A model generated the notes under the pieces. The model had not been told where the DNA came from and made no database searches. It saw only the letters and a program-made list of their open reading frames with translations. 64,000 bases of DNA from Betaproteobacteria bacterium (GTDB taxonomy: Bacteria > Pseudomonadota > Gammaproteobacteria > Burkholderiales > UBA6910): positions 1 through 64,000 of the forward strand of contig JACPEG010000058.1 of assembly GCA_016183615.1 (NCBI GenBank). The letters are read 5' to 3'. Numbering within the stretch: position 1 is the first letter of the stretch; each line of letters opens with the position of its first letter. The position numbers and the translations under genes were made by a program. Positions 8,026-17,999 of this stretch are shown piece after piece.

Positions 8026-9099
8026 CTAACTCGCCTGCCGCAGCGCCCCGGCGCCGGGACCGGCCTCTTTCCGGGGCGAACCTGAAGGTTTTGGACCACC
8101 CACCGGCGGGAAGCAAACTCCCTCGGCTTCCATGGTGGCCGTGAGAAGTCTGGCGCAGGCGTACACCGATTCGATATGAGGCGCCGGCGTCCCGGTGAGC
8201 CGGGCCAGCTCGAGGAACACCCCCACCAGCGCTTCCACTTCCAGGGGCTTTCCCGCTTCCACGTCCTGCAGCATGGAGGTCTTGTGCCGCCCCACCTTTT
8301 CCGCCCCGGAAATGCGCTTTTCCAGCGAAACGCGGAAGGTAATGCCCAGCTTCCCGGCAATCTCCTGGGCCTCCCGCATCATGCTGGCGGCAAGATCCCG
8401 CGTATGGGGGTTCTGGCAGATGTCCACCAGCGTGGCGTGGGTGAGCGCACTGATGGGATTGAAGCTCAGGTTGCCCCAGGCCTTCAGCCACAGCTCGGCG
8501 CGGATGTCGGGAATCACCGGCGCCTTGAATCCCGCGCGGGTAAGCGCCTCCGACAGGCGTTTTGCACGTTCCGTTTCGCTGCCGTCGAGCTCGCCGAGGG
8601 GAAAGCGATTCCCCTCCACGTGGCGCACCACCCCCGGCGCCACCACCTCCGCCGCGGGGTACGCCACGCAGCCGATAATGCGATCGGGTTCGATGCTTGC
8701 CTCAATCACTCCATTCGGGTCAATCGACGCCAGCCGCCTGCCCTCGTGCTCTCCGCCATGCCTTCTGAAATACCACCAGGGCAGTCCGTTCTGCAGCGTC
8801 ACCACAACGGTGTCGGGAGTAAACATCGCCCGCAGACCCGGCGCGACCGACTCGATCTGGTGTGCCTTTAACGCCAGGAACACCGCATCCTGGGTCCCCG
8901 CTTCGGACGCCGTGCCCGCTGCCCTCAGATTGCGGATGACGCTTTCCTCGCCTTCGGCGCCAAGAAACTTCAACCCGTTTTTCTGCATCGCTTCCAGGTG
9001 GGCGCCCCGGGCAATGACCGTAACCTCCTCGCCGGCCTGGGCCAGCTTCGCGGCAAGGAATCCTCCGATGGCCCCTGCACCAACTATGCAAGTTTTCAC
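8026..9099 (-). CDS. Ketopantoate reductase (ApbA/PanE)-family NADP oxidoreductase
   Basis: This 357-residue protein has an N-terminal Rossmann fold (CIVGAGAIGGFLAAKLAQAG), the family's central QNGLPWWYF segment and the catalytic lysine region (LWLKAWGNLSFNPISALT). The C-terminal helical domain includes TSMLQDVEAGKPLEVEAL, which is typical of PanE-family proteins. True PanE is usually near 300 residues; this one has about 30 additional residues at the C-terminus and no pantothenate genes nearby, so it may be a paralogue acting on another 2-keto acid. The start is the GTG at 9099 because AAGGAG lies six bases before it. Confidence 0.8.
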   Translation of the reverse strand: MKTCIVGAGAIGGFLAAKLAQAGEEVTVIARGAHLEAMQKNGLKFLGAEGEESVIRNLRAAGTASEAGTQDAVFLALKAHQIESVAPGLRAMFTPDTVVVTLQNGLPWWYFRRHGGEHEGRRLASIDPNGVIEASIEPDRIIGCVAYPAAEVVAPGVVRHVEGNRFPLGELDGSETERAKRLSEALTRAGFKAPVIPDIRAELWLKAWGNLSFNPISALTHATLVDICQNPHTRDLAASMMREAQEIAGKLGITFRVSLEKRISGAEKVGRHKTSMLQDVEAGKPLEVEALVGVFLELARLTGTPAPHIESVYACARLLTATMEAEGVCFPPVGGPKPSGSPRKEAGPGAGALRQAS

Positions 9100-9280
9100 G
9101 GTGTTCTCCTTTCCGGCGGAAATTCGTGATAGGAAGGCATCAGCCGCCCTACGATAATCATAGACCACCCCCTGCAGGTCCCGATAAGCGTGGGCGCCAA
9201 ACCTCGGTCATCAACTTTCGACGGCCCCCGGGCAAGCCATGATCGCTGCGTTGCAGCACCTGTTCCCGCCAGGTCACGTC

Positions 9281-9309
9281 AAACAAAAAGGACGCCCTCG
9301 GCGCCCTTT
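9281..9309 (-). terminator. Rho-independent terminator of htpG
   Basis: Read on the minus strand, AAAGGGCGCC pairs with GGCGTCCTTT (one G-U wobble) around a GAG loop, followed by TTTG and TTTG. It lies 28 bases after the htpG stop codon. Confidence 0.8.
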
Positions 9310-9336
9310 GCCCTCCCCACAAAAGGATGAGCCGGG

Positions 9337-11247
<1,911 letters not shown>

Positions 11248-11277
11248 GGTGTTCTCCCTTGATCTGGACCCAGGATT

Positions 11278-11305
11278 AGATAGGGTCTGGGCCTCCGGTT
11301 TCAAG
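11278..11305 (-). promoter_or_regulatory. Sigma-32 (heat shock) promoter of htpG
   Basis: On the minus strand CTTGAAA is followed after 13 bases by CCCTATCT. The first matches the sigma-32 -35 consensus exactly and the second matches CCCCATnT at all but one position. It ends 31 bases before the htpG ATG. The rest of the 11248-11522 gap holds only the leader of the divergent MFS gene. Confidence 0.75.
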
Positions 11306-11522
11306 GGGGACGGGGCGTCAGGACCCTGCCGCAATAGCAGCCCGCCTCTTGCTGGCCCGGTCCATGAGGAGCCAGGCGAACGGCAGCAACACCCGGGCAA
11401 GCGGGCGCGCCGGCGTGTCGGCGGAAGCCGGGACGATCATGGTCATGGCATGGAGGAAAGGCGCTATGATACCGGGGCGCCAGCCGGGGCGCCTTGACCG
11501 CGGGCACGCCGGCCCCGATCCG

Positions 11523-12704
11523 ATGCAGAAGACCAAACGCAACGTCGGCGTGCTGGCCGCCTGCCAGGCACTGCTGCTCACCAACGGCGTGACCCTCATT
11601 GCCCTCAACGGGCTGGTGGGGTTCGCGCTGGCCGAGGACAAGGCCCTCGCCACGCTTCCGGTCACGACCTACGTGTTGGGCAGTGCGCTCACCACGCTCC
11701 CCGCCTCGCTGTGGATGAAGCGGGTGGGCCGCCGGGCGGGGTTTTCCGCCGGCGCGCTGCTCGGTATGGTTGGCGCGCTGCTTTGCACGGTCGCGGTCTA
11801 TTACGGCAGCTTCTGGCTGCTTTGCGCCGGGACCCTGGTGTCGGGCATCTATAACGCCTTCGGCCAGTACTACCGCTTTGCCGCCGCCGACGTGGCCGCC
11901 GAGGATTTCAAGAGCAAGGCCATTTCGCTGGTGCTGGCGGGCGGCATCGTGGGCGGCATCCTGGGGCCCGAGGCGAGCAAGCTCACCAAGGACCTGCTGG
12001 CGGTGCCGTTCATGGCTTCCTATGCCTCGCTCATGGCGTTCGGAGCCCTTTCCCTGGGACTGGTGCAGCTCGTGCACTTCCCGCGGCTCTCGGACGACGA
12101 GCGCAAACCGGGCGGCCGGGCGGTGCAAAGCATCATGGCGCAGCCGGTGTTCGTCGTGGCGGCGCTGGGCGCCATGGCGGGCTATGGCGTCATGAACCTG
12201 CTGATGACCGCCACGCCCATCGCGATGAACCATCATCACCACCCTTATTCCGACGCGGCCTTCGTCATCGAATGGCACGTGATCGGCATGTTCGCACCCG
12301 CCTTTTTCACGGGCGCCCTGGTCAGGCGTTTCGGGGTGCTTCCGGTGATGCTCGCCGGAACGGGCCTCATGGCAGCATGTGTCGCCATCGCCGTCTCGGG
12401 GACCGCGCTCTACAACTTCTGGAGCGCGCTGGTGCTGCTGGGCGTGGGCTGGAACTTCCTCTACGTGGGCGGCACGACGCTGCTCACCGAGTGCTACACG
12501 CCCGCCGAAAAAGCCAAGACCCAGGGCGTGAACGACTTCCTGATCTTCCTCACCATGGCCACCTCTTCGCTGAGCTCCGGCGTGCTGGTCACCAGCGAAG
12601 GCTGGCGGGCCATGAATTTCTGGGCGCTGCCGTTCCTCGCGCTGACTGCCGCAGCCACCGTGTGGCTGATCCTGAGGCGCCGCGCCGCGGCCCAGCCGGC
12701 GTAG
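11523..12704 (+). CDS. Major facilitator superfamily permease
   Basis: This protein of about 393 residues has 12 hydrophobic segments. It begins MQKTKRNVGVLAACQALLL and shows the MFS loop 2-3 motif in the form WMKRVGRRAGF, a second half starting around QSIMAQPVFVVAALGAMAGY, and a conserved GVGWNFLYVGGTTLL segment seen in the YfcJ/UMF-like subgroup. A histidine-rich run (MNHHHHPYSDAAF) lies in the loop before helix 8. The ATG at 11523 is preferred to the upstream ATG at 11349, which would add 58 non-membrane residues over the shared promoter region with htpG. Substrate is unknown. Confidence 0.85.
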   Translation: MQKTKRNVGVLAACQALLLTNGVTLIALNGLVGFALAEDKALATLPVTTYVLGSALTTLPASLWMKRVGRRAGFSAGALLGMVGALLCTVAVYYGSFWLLCAGTLVSGIYNAFGQYYRFAAADVAAEDFKSKAISLVLAGGIVGGILGPEASKLTKDLLAVPFMASYASLMAFGALSLGLVQLVHFPRLSDDERKPGGRAVQSIMAQPVFVVAALGAMAGYGVMNLLMTATPIAMNHHHHPYSDAAFVIEWHVIGMFAPAFFTGALVRRFGVLPVMLAGTGLMAACVAIAVSGTALYNFWSALVLLGVGWNFLYVGGTTLLTECYTPAEKAKTQGVNDFLIFLTMATSSLSSGVLVTSEGWRAMNFWALPFLALTAAATVWLILRRRAAAQPA

Positions 12705-12738
12705 AATCGGAGGCATTCCGTCGAAACAAGGAATCGCG

Positions 12739-13848
12739 ATGGCCGCGTTTTCCATCCCTCGTGGCTTCGTCGTCTGCTGCGCCCTGTTCGCTGGCGTGGC
12801 ACCGGCCCGGGCGCTCCCCCTCGAAAAGATCAGGCTGCCGCCCGGTTTTGATATCTCGGTTTACGCCGAGGTGCCCAACGCCCGCGCCATGACGCTGGGC
12901 CGGGACGGCACCGTGTACGTGGGCTCCATGTCCGCGGGCAAGGTGTACGCGGTGCTCAACCGCAGCGGCGGGCCCCGGGCTGAGTCGGTCATCACTCTGG
13001 CCAGCGGACTCCTGCTGCCGGTGGGCGTCGCCTACCGGAACGGCTCGCTGTATGTCTCCGAGGTAAGCCGCATCCTGCGCTTCGACCGCGTCGACGAATC
13101 ACTCGCGAATCCGCCAAAGCCAGTGATCGTGAACGACGGCTTTCCCAAGGACCGGCACCATGGCTGGAAATTCATCGCCTTCGGCCCCGACAGCATGCTG
13201 TATGTGCCGGTGGGCGCCCCCTGCAACATCTGCGAGCCCGATCCCGACCGCTACGCGCTGATCGCGCGGATGAAACCCGACGGCAGCGGCGTGGAAGTCA
13301 TTGCGCGGGGCGTGCGCAACTCGGTGGGCTTCGACTGGCACCCGGTGACGAAGGAGCTGTGGTTCACCGACAACGGTCGCGACTGGCTGGGGGACGACGC
13401 CCCCCCCGACGAGCTCAACCACGCGCCGAAAAAGGACCTGCACTTCGGCTATCCCTACTGCCATGGCGGCGCCATTGCCGACCCGGAGTACGGTTCGAAG
13501 CGCCGGTGCGCAGAATTCTCGCCGCCGGCCCGGAACCTGGCTCCCCACGTGGCCGCGCTGGGCATGCGCTTCTACTCCGGCACGATGTTCCCGCCCGAGT
13601 ATCGCAACCAGATCTTTATCGCCGAGCACGGCTCCTGGAACCGGAGCGAGAAAATCGGATACCGGGTGTCCATCGCCCGCCTCGCCGGCAATCGCGTGGT
13701 CAAGTACGAGCCCTTCGCCGAGGGCTGGCTCCAGGGAGAATCGGCGTGGGGCCGGCCGGCGGACGTGCTGGTGATGCCCGACGGTGCGCTGCTGGTTTCG
13801 GACGATTTCGCCGGCGTCATTTACCGCATCGCCTACCGTAAGCCGTAG
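12739..13848 (+). CDS. Periplasmic PQQ-type sugar dehydrogenase (sorbosone dehydrogenase-like)
   Basis: This 369-residue protein has a signal peptide ending near ARA, then a six-bladed propeller of the soluble glucose/sorbosone dehydrogenase type. Recognisable segments are LPPGFDISVYAEVPNARAM at the mature N-terminus, a catalytic-type HHGWKFIAFGPDSMLY region, ARGVRNSVGFDWHP, WFTDNGRDWLGDD (metal site loop) and IFIAEHGSWNRS near the C-terminus. These enzymes oxidise aldoses or aldehydes in the periplasm using PQQ. Cysteines (CNICEPD; CHGG; RRCAEF) may form disulphides. No pqq synthesis genes lie in the window. It starts 34 bases after the MFS gene and may share its transcript. Confidence 0.85.
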   Translation: MAAFSIPRGFVVCCALFAGVAPARALPLEKIRLPPGFDISVYAEVPNARAMTLGRDGTVYVGSMSAGKVYAVLNRSGGPRAESVITLASGLLLPVGVAYRNGSLYVSEVSRILRFDRVDESLANPPKPVIVNDGFPKDRHHGWKFIAFGPDSMLYVPVGAPCNICEPDPDRYALIARMKPDGSGVEVIARGVRNSVGFDWHPVTKELWFTDNGRDWLGDDAPPDELNHAPKKDLHFGYPYCHGGAIADPEYGSKRRCAEFSPPARNLAPHVAALGMRFYSGTMFPPEYRNQIFIAEHGSWNRSEKIGYRVSIARLAGNRVVKYEPFAEGWLQGESAWGRPADVLVMPDGALLVSDDFAGVIYRIAYRKP

Positions 13849-13923
13849 CCCCGATCCCGTTTCTCGCCTTCCAGCAAAGTCTCCCCTTTACGCCGATGTC
13901 CTGCTAGCCGACTATCTCGCTGA

Positions 13924-14064
13924 ACCCCTAACAGGGTGACAGGGAACCCAGCCACCGCATCGGTCAAGAAACACGTGCTCGTCAAGGAAGCCACCCATTT
14001 CGTGCCGTTCGAGAAGAGGTGCTTCGAGTTCTTCCACGAGATCCTGAAGTTCCTCAAGGGGTAG
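13924..14064 (+). pseudogene. Possible remnant of an alpha/beta hydrolase C-terminus
   Basis: A frame of 46 codons bounded upstream by a stop at 13921-13923 ends KKHVLVKEATHFVPFEKR, then CFEFFHEILKFLKG and TAG. The ATHF histidine followed by an amphipathic last helix is reminiscent of the end of alpha/beta hydrolases. There is no start codon with a ribosome binding site and no upstream domain, so if real it is a decayed fragment. The assignment rests on pattern memory only. Confidence 0.3.
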
Positions 14065-14074
14065 TGAGGCCCTG

Positions 14075-14098
14075 CCCGCGGCGCCCTTGCGCCGCGGG
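14075..14098. terminator. Strong GC-rich hairpin without U-run
   Basis: CCCGCGGCGC and GCGCCGCGGG form a perfect 10-bp stem around a CCTT loop. There is no T-tract on either side, so it could be a Rho-assisted terminator for the upstream dehydrogenase transcript. The rest of 13849-14334 holds the hydrolase remnant upstream and an unusually AT-rich promoter region downstream. Confidence 0.45.
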
Positions 14099-14215
14099 TA
14101 AATTCCCCCGAAATTCTCGCCCCGCCTGACCCCCGCCAGCCGGGGCGCGGGAGATTTTTTCCTGCGCTTTCGCCGGGGCATCTCTCCAAGGCATTGTCCC
14201 AAAAGCTAAAAATCA

Positions 14216-14265
14216 AAATCTATCAATCTGTTAGATTTGCAATTTTCACGAACCTCTTCTTAAAT
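14216..14265 (+). promoter_or_regulatory. Candidate promoter and operator of the DSF synthase operon
   Basis: TTGCAA (14237-14242) and TTAAAT (14260-14265) are spaced by 17 bases, a plausible sigma-70 promoter of moderate quality. Overlapping the -35 is a perfect inverted repeat AAATCTA-N9-TAGATTT (14216-14238). The region is clearly richer in A+T than its surroundings. The arrangement suggests an operator for a DNA-binding regulator, possibly the HTH-bearing product of the second gene. This is inference. Confidence 0.4.
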
Positions 14266-14334
14266 GGGGCCAAGGCCTTGTGCCGAAAATTATAAATATC
14301 ATCCCGATCAATCCGTGAAAGAGGAGCCGCCGCC

Positions 14335-15264
14335 ATGAACATGTATGTTCCGCATGCCCTGTTGGAAGCGCCCGAGAAACTCATAGCCAGCCAGATGGCC
14401 TCGGGCGTCGATTATGCATTTTCCTCCCAGCTCGCCGCGCGCTTCGATCGCGAGTTGAATGCCCTGTGGCTGCGCTGGGACCCGAAGCCGCGCCCCTGCT
14501 TCAATCCGGCGCTGCTCAAGGACCTGCGGGCGTACTGCGATTTCGTCACCAACAGCGATGGCGTGATCGCGGGGGGCGAGGGCGACTCCCCCATCGAGTA
14601 CGCGGTGATCGGCTCCGGCGCCCCGGGCGTGTTCAACCTGGGCGGCGACCTGGACCTGTTCAGCCGACTCATCGAGTCCCGGAACCGGGAAGGCCTGCTG
14701 CTCTACGGGCGCGCCTGCGTTGACGTGCTCTACCGCAACTACGTGGCCTACGGGCATCCCATCAGCACCATTTCCCTGGTCCAGGGCGAGTGCCTGGGCG
14801 GGGGCTTCGAGGCCGCCCTCTCCAGCGACTTGATCGTGGCCGAGAAAAGCGCCCGCTTCGGTTTTCCGGAAATCCTGTTCAACCTGTTCCCCGGCATGGG
14901 GGCCTACTCGTTCCTGTCCCGCAAGGTGGGCCAGAAGGTGACCGACGAGCTGCTCTCGGGTGGCAAGGTCTACAGCGCCGATGATATGCTTGCCATGGGC
15001 ATCGTGGACGTGGTGGCGGAGGACGGCCGCGGCGAGGAAGAAGTGGCCGCTCTCATCCGGCGCCGCAGCCGGGCCCGCAGCGGCCTGGCAGCGCTGTCCG
15101 CGGTGCGCCGCCGCATCCACCGCACACTGGATTTCGGCGAGTTGCTGGACGTCGTGGAAATCTGGGTGGACAGCGCGCTCCGGCTCACAATCCGGGATCT
15201 CAAGCTGATGCAGCGGCTGGTGTCCCGCCAGAACGGCGTGGGCACCGGGGCCCAGGTCCACTGA
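14335..15264 (+). CDS. rpfF: DSF-type quorum signal synthase (RpfF family, crotonase fold)
   Basis: This 309-residue crotonase-fold enzyme belongs to the RpfF group, which makes cis-2-unsaturated fatty acid signals from acyl-ACP by dehydration plus thioesterase action. The oxyanion-hole segment FNLGGDLDLF and the block GGGFEAALSSDLIVAEK, followed by FGFPEILFNLFPGMGAY, are signatures of RpfF rather than of general enoyl-CoA hydratases. The two catalytic glutamates expected of RpfF are E159 and E179, 20 apart as in Xanthomonas RpfF. A strong ribosome binding site (GAGGAG) precedes the ATG. The PAS-GGDEF-EAL gene follows by 21 bases, the same partnership seen for RpfF and RpfR in Burkholderia. 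Confidence 0.88.
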   Translation: MNMYVPHALLEAPEKLIASQMASGVDYAFSSQLAARFDRELNALWLRWDPKPRPCFNPALLKDLRAYCDFVTNSDGVIAGGEGDSPIEYAVIGSGAPGVFNLGGDLDLFSRLIESRNREGLLLYGRACVDVLYRNYVAYGHPISTISLVQGECLGGGFEAALSSDLIVAEKSARFGFPEILFNLFPGMGAYSFLSRKVGQKVTDELLSGGKVYSADDMLAMGIVDVVAEDGRGEEEVAALIRRRSRARSGLAALSAVRRRIHRTLDFGELLDVVEIWVDSALRLTIRDLKLMQRLVSRQNGVGTGAQVH

Positions 15265-15285
15265 TCGGCGCGACAGGGAGGAGGC

Positions 15286-17226
15286 ATGGAGAGGGACGAG
15301 TACAGTATCCAGGAGGCGTCGGTGCGGCTGGGGATTCCGATCCAGAAGCTTCGGCGCTGGGAGAAGCAGGGCATTCTGGTGGCGCGCCGCACCCGCGGCG
15401 GCCACCGGCGCTATGCCCGGGAGCTGATCGACAATCTGGTCGAATCCCTGCCCTCTCCGGTCACCGACCGGCACTCGGACGAGCTGGCCGCCATCAAGCG
15501 CGAGCTGAAGGAAAAGCGCCGCATCATCCAGCTGCTTGCAGAGAGCGAGTCCCGCTACCGGGACCTGGTAGAGACCTCCCACGACCTGATCTGGGCCACC
15601 GACGCCCAGGGGCGCTTCACCTATCTCAACAGCGCGTCGGTGGAGATTTTCGGCATTGCGCCGAAGGAGCTGATCGGGCGCTGCTTCTTCGATTACGAGG
15701 CCCGTCCGTCCCACATCTCCAACCGCCGCTTCCTCTCCACCCTGAGAAAGCACGGCGAGGTCAAGAATTACCTCTCCCATCTCGTCAACGTGAACGGCCA
15801 GGACCGCTGGGTCGGGATCAATGCGCGGGTGTCCCTGGACGACAGCCACCGTGTCGTGGGCATCCGCGGCACCGCCCGCGACATCACCGACCAGCACCTG
15901 GCCGCCGAGCAGATCGAGCACCTGGCCAAGTACGACCAGCTCACCGATCTCCCCAACCGCGTGAGCCTGCAGCAGGAGATCGAGACCGCCATCGAGTCGG
16001 GGCACTACGGCGCACTCCTGCTGCTCGACGTGGACCACTTCAAGTACGTCAACGATAACTTCGGCCATCGGGCGGGGGACCAGCTGATCACCGGGGTGGC
16101 GGGCGTGCTGCGGGAAACCCTGCGGGAGGTTCCGGCCCAGGTCTACCGTCTGGGCGGGGACGAGTTCGCGGTGCATCTGCCCGAATGCCTGAGGGCGCAA
16201 GCGGTCGAGGTGGCGGAAACGGTGCTCGATGCGCTGCGCCAGTACCGCTTCCACCCCAACGGGCACCGGGGGATTTCCAATCTGACCGCCTCCGCGGGAA
16301 TCGCGCTCTATCCGTTCCATGGGGGTGACATCGCCGGGCTGCTCGCCAACGTGGACATCGCCATGTACCAGGCCAAGGACCATGGGCGCAACCGCTACGT
16401 GCTCTACGACCAGGATTCCAGCAGCATCCGCAGCACCCACCGCCGCGTGCACTGGGCGAAAAAGCTGCGGGAGGTGCTGGACGAGGACCGCCTCGTCCTC
16501 TATTCCCAGCCAGTGGTGCGCCTCACCGACGCCGAGCCGGTGCATCACGAAATCCTGGTGCGCATCCGGGAGGAGGACGGAAAGATCATACCGCCCGGCC
16601 AGTTCATCGAGATCGCGGAATCGCTGGGCATCATCCGCGACATCGACCTGGCCGTGACCTGGAAGCTGCTAAACCACGTCAAGGAGCGCGGGGAGAAGGG
16701 GCGCAAGGTCCGTTACTCGATCAACCTGTCCCGGGTAAGCATTTCGGACCAGCACTGGGTGCGGCGTTTTCACCGCATGCTCGCCGACAGCGGCGTGAAT
16801 CCGAATCAGCTGGTGTTCGAGATCACCGAGACCGCCGCCATGTCGGAAGTGGACGTAACGCTCGCCTTCATCCGCAGCCTCAAGGACATGGGCTGCCGGC
16901 TGGCGCTGGACGATTTCGGGGCCGGTTTCAGTTCCTTCTATTACCTGAAGCGCTTCGACGTGGATTACCTGAAAATCGACATGGGCTTCGTGAAGGGCCT
17001 CACCACCGATGAAGGAAACCGCATATTCATCAAGGCCCTGTGCGAGGTGGCACGTGGACTCAGCAAGCAGGTGGTGGCGGAAGGGGTGGAAGTGCCGGAG
17101 GTCCGCCAGGCCCTGCTGGAGATGGGGGTGCAATACGGGCAGGGCTTCCTGTTCAGGAAACCCGCGCCCCTGGAGGAGCATCTGCTGCTGCCGCCGGAGC
17201 GCTCTGCGCGCGCTGGCGCACGCTGA
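15286..17226 (+). CDS. MerR-like HTH + PAS + GGDEF + EAL protein (RpfR-like cyclic-di-GMP regulator)
   Basis: This 646-residue protein has a MerR/excisionase-type winged HTH at residues 5-52 (YSIQEASVRLGIPIQKLRRW, then RGGHRRY), a short charged helix at 64-90, a PAS domain at about 90-205, a GGDEF domain at about 212-375 with intact GGDEF at 290-294, and an EAL domain at about 390-635. EAL catalytic elements look intact: EIL (422-424), NLS, FEITET, LDDFGAGFSS and KQVVAEGVE. No RxxD inhibitory site is visible before GGDEF. It should both make and break cyclic-di-GMP. It lies directly behind rpfF; RpfR proteins bind DSF in their PAS domain, but they carry an RpfF-interaction domain where this one has an HTH. 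DNA binding is inferred from the fold pattern. Confidence 0.9.
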   Translation: MERDEYSIQEASVRLGIPIQKLRRWEKQGILVARRTRGGHRRYARELIDNLVESLPSPVTDRHSDELAAIKRELKEKRRIIQLLAESESRYRDLVETSHDLIWATDAQGRFTYLNSASVEIFGIAPKELIGRCFFDYEARPSHISNRRFLSTLRKHGEVKNYLSHLVNVNGQDRWVGINARVSLDDSHRVVGIRGTARDITDQHLAAEQIEHLAKYDQLTDLPNRVSLQQEIETAIESGHYGALLLLDVDHFKYVNDNFGHRAGDQLITGVAGVLRETLREVPAQVYRLGGDEFAVHLPECLRAQAVEVAETVLDALRQYRFHPNGHRGISNLTASAGIALYPFHGGDIAGLLANVDIAMYQAKDHGRNRYVLYDQDSSSIRSTHRRVHWAKKLREVLDEDRLVLYSQPVVRLTDAEPVHHEILVRIREEDGKIIPPGQFIEIAESLGIIRDIDLAVTWKLLNHVKERGEKGRKVRYSINLSRVSISDQHWVRRFHRMLADSGVNPNQLVFEITETAAMSEVDVTLAFIRSLKDMGCRLALDDFGAGFSSFYYLKRFDVDYLKIDMGFVKGLTTDEGNRIFIKALCEVARGLSKQVVAEGVEVPEVRQALLEMGVQYGQGFLFRKPAPLEEHLLLPPERSARAGAR

Positions 17227-17229
17227 TTG

Positions 17230-17400
17230 CAGCCCGGTAGGGCGGAACGGCGGGGTTCCGCCGGTTGGGTTTTCCTGGTGCAACCCGCTTCGCGGTTGCA
17301 CCCTACGAAGGGGCAGGCGCGTAGGTTGGGCTTCGCTTGCGAAGCCCAACAAATGCCGCAACCACCGTTGGGCTTGGGCATCGGCCCAAGCCCAACCTAC
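17230..17400. repeat. Second palindromic repeat family between convergent genes
   Basis: Several hairpin-forming units are packed between the GGDEF-EAL gene and the convergent NUDIX gene. They include GGCGGAAC...GTTCCGCC, GTGCAACCCG..CGGTTGCAC (about 17279-17300), TTGGGCTTCG..CGAAGCCCAA (about 17325-17350) and a further TTGGGCTTGGG..CCCAAGCCCAA. The units are bounded by GTAGG/CCTAC ends. They probably act as a bidirectional terminator region as well. Confidence 0.7.
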
Positions 17401-17403
17401 CAG

Positions 17404-17961
17404 CTACCAACCTTCCCGCAGGATCTTCTCGGCCCAGAACAGGCCGGCGATGGTTTTGGCGTCGGTGATCCTGCCCTGCCTCACCCATTCCACGGCGGTT
17501 TCCAGGGACAGCTTGATCACTTCCAGAAACTCCCCATCGTCCAGGCTGCTGCCTTCGTGGGCGAGCTCCCGGGCCAGGTAATACACCAGCCGCTCGTCGG
17601 AGTAGCCGATGCAGGGATGGGCGACGGCAATTTCCTTCCAGCGCTTCGCCGTATAGCCGGTTTCTTCCAGCAGCTCGCGTTGGGCCGTGATCAGCGGATC
17701 CTCGCCGGGATGAATTTTCCCCGCGGGCAGCTCGATGAAGTCCCGCCGCAGCGGATAGCGGTGCTGGCGCTCGAACAGAAGCTCCCCGTCGTTGAGCACC
17801 GCAATCATCACCACGGCTCCGGGGTGCACAATGTACTCCCGGGGTGCAATGCTGCCATCGGGCAGCTGCACCTTGTCTTCCTTGACGGTCAGCAGCCGGC
17901 CCCGGTAGACGGTGCGGGTCTCCAGCTCCTTTTCGGTCAGGTCCTGGCCGGGTTTGACCAT
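17404..17961 (-). CDS. nudF: NUDIX hydrolase, ADP-ribose pyrophosphatase-like
   Basis: This 185-residue protein has a full NUDIX box at about residues 80-102 (G-x5-E-x7-RELLEETGY). The preceding strand PGAVVMIAVLNDGELLFERQ and the following SDERLVYYLA region match ADP-ribose pyrophosphatases (NudF), which cleave ADP-ribose and related sugars in the cytoplasm. I chose the ATG at 17961 (MVKPGQDLTEKELETRTVYR) because the frame further upstream overlaps nuoN. It follows nuoN by 38 bases on the same strand, a common betaproteobacterial arrangement, and may be the last gene of the nuo transcript. Confidence 0.85.
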   Translation of the reverse strand: MVKPGQDLTEKELETRTVYRGRLLTVKEDKVQLPDGSIAPREYIVHPGAVVMIAVLNDGELLFERQHRYPLRRDFIELPAGKIHPGEDPLITAQRELLEETGYTAKRWKEIAVAHPCIGYSDERLVYYLARELAHEGSSLDDGEFLEVIKLSLETAVEWVRQGRITDAKTIAGLFWAEKILREGW

Positions 17962-17999
17962 GGAAGAGATGGGGTGGCGCGCCGGGCCGCCCCGGGTAT

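Noticed and set aside
8026-9099. Naming the gene panE
   Set aside because: The family is clear, but the protein is longer than typical PanE, lacks pantothenate neighbours and may be a paralogue.
11318-11446. Minus-strand frame of about 42 codons ([16 protein letters not shown]...) between htpG and the MFS gene
   Set aside because: No ribosome binding site precedes it and it overlaps the divergent promoter region; there is no sign of coding constraint.
14308-16548. Minus-strand open frame of 746 codons opposite rpfF and the GGDEF-EAL gene
   Set aside because: It is a shadow frame; both plus-strand products have intact catalytic motifs over the same bases.
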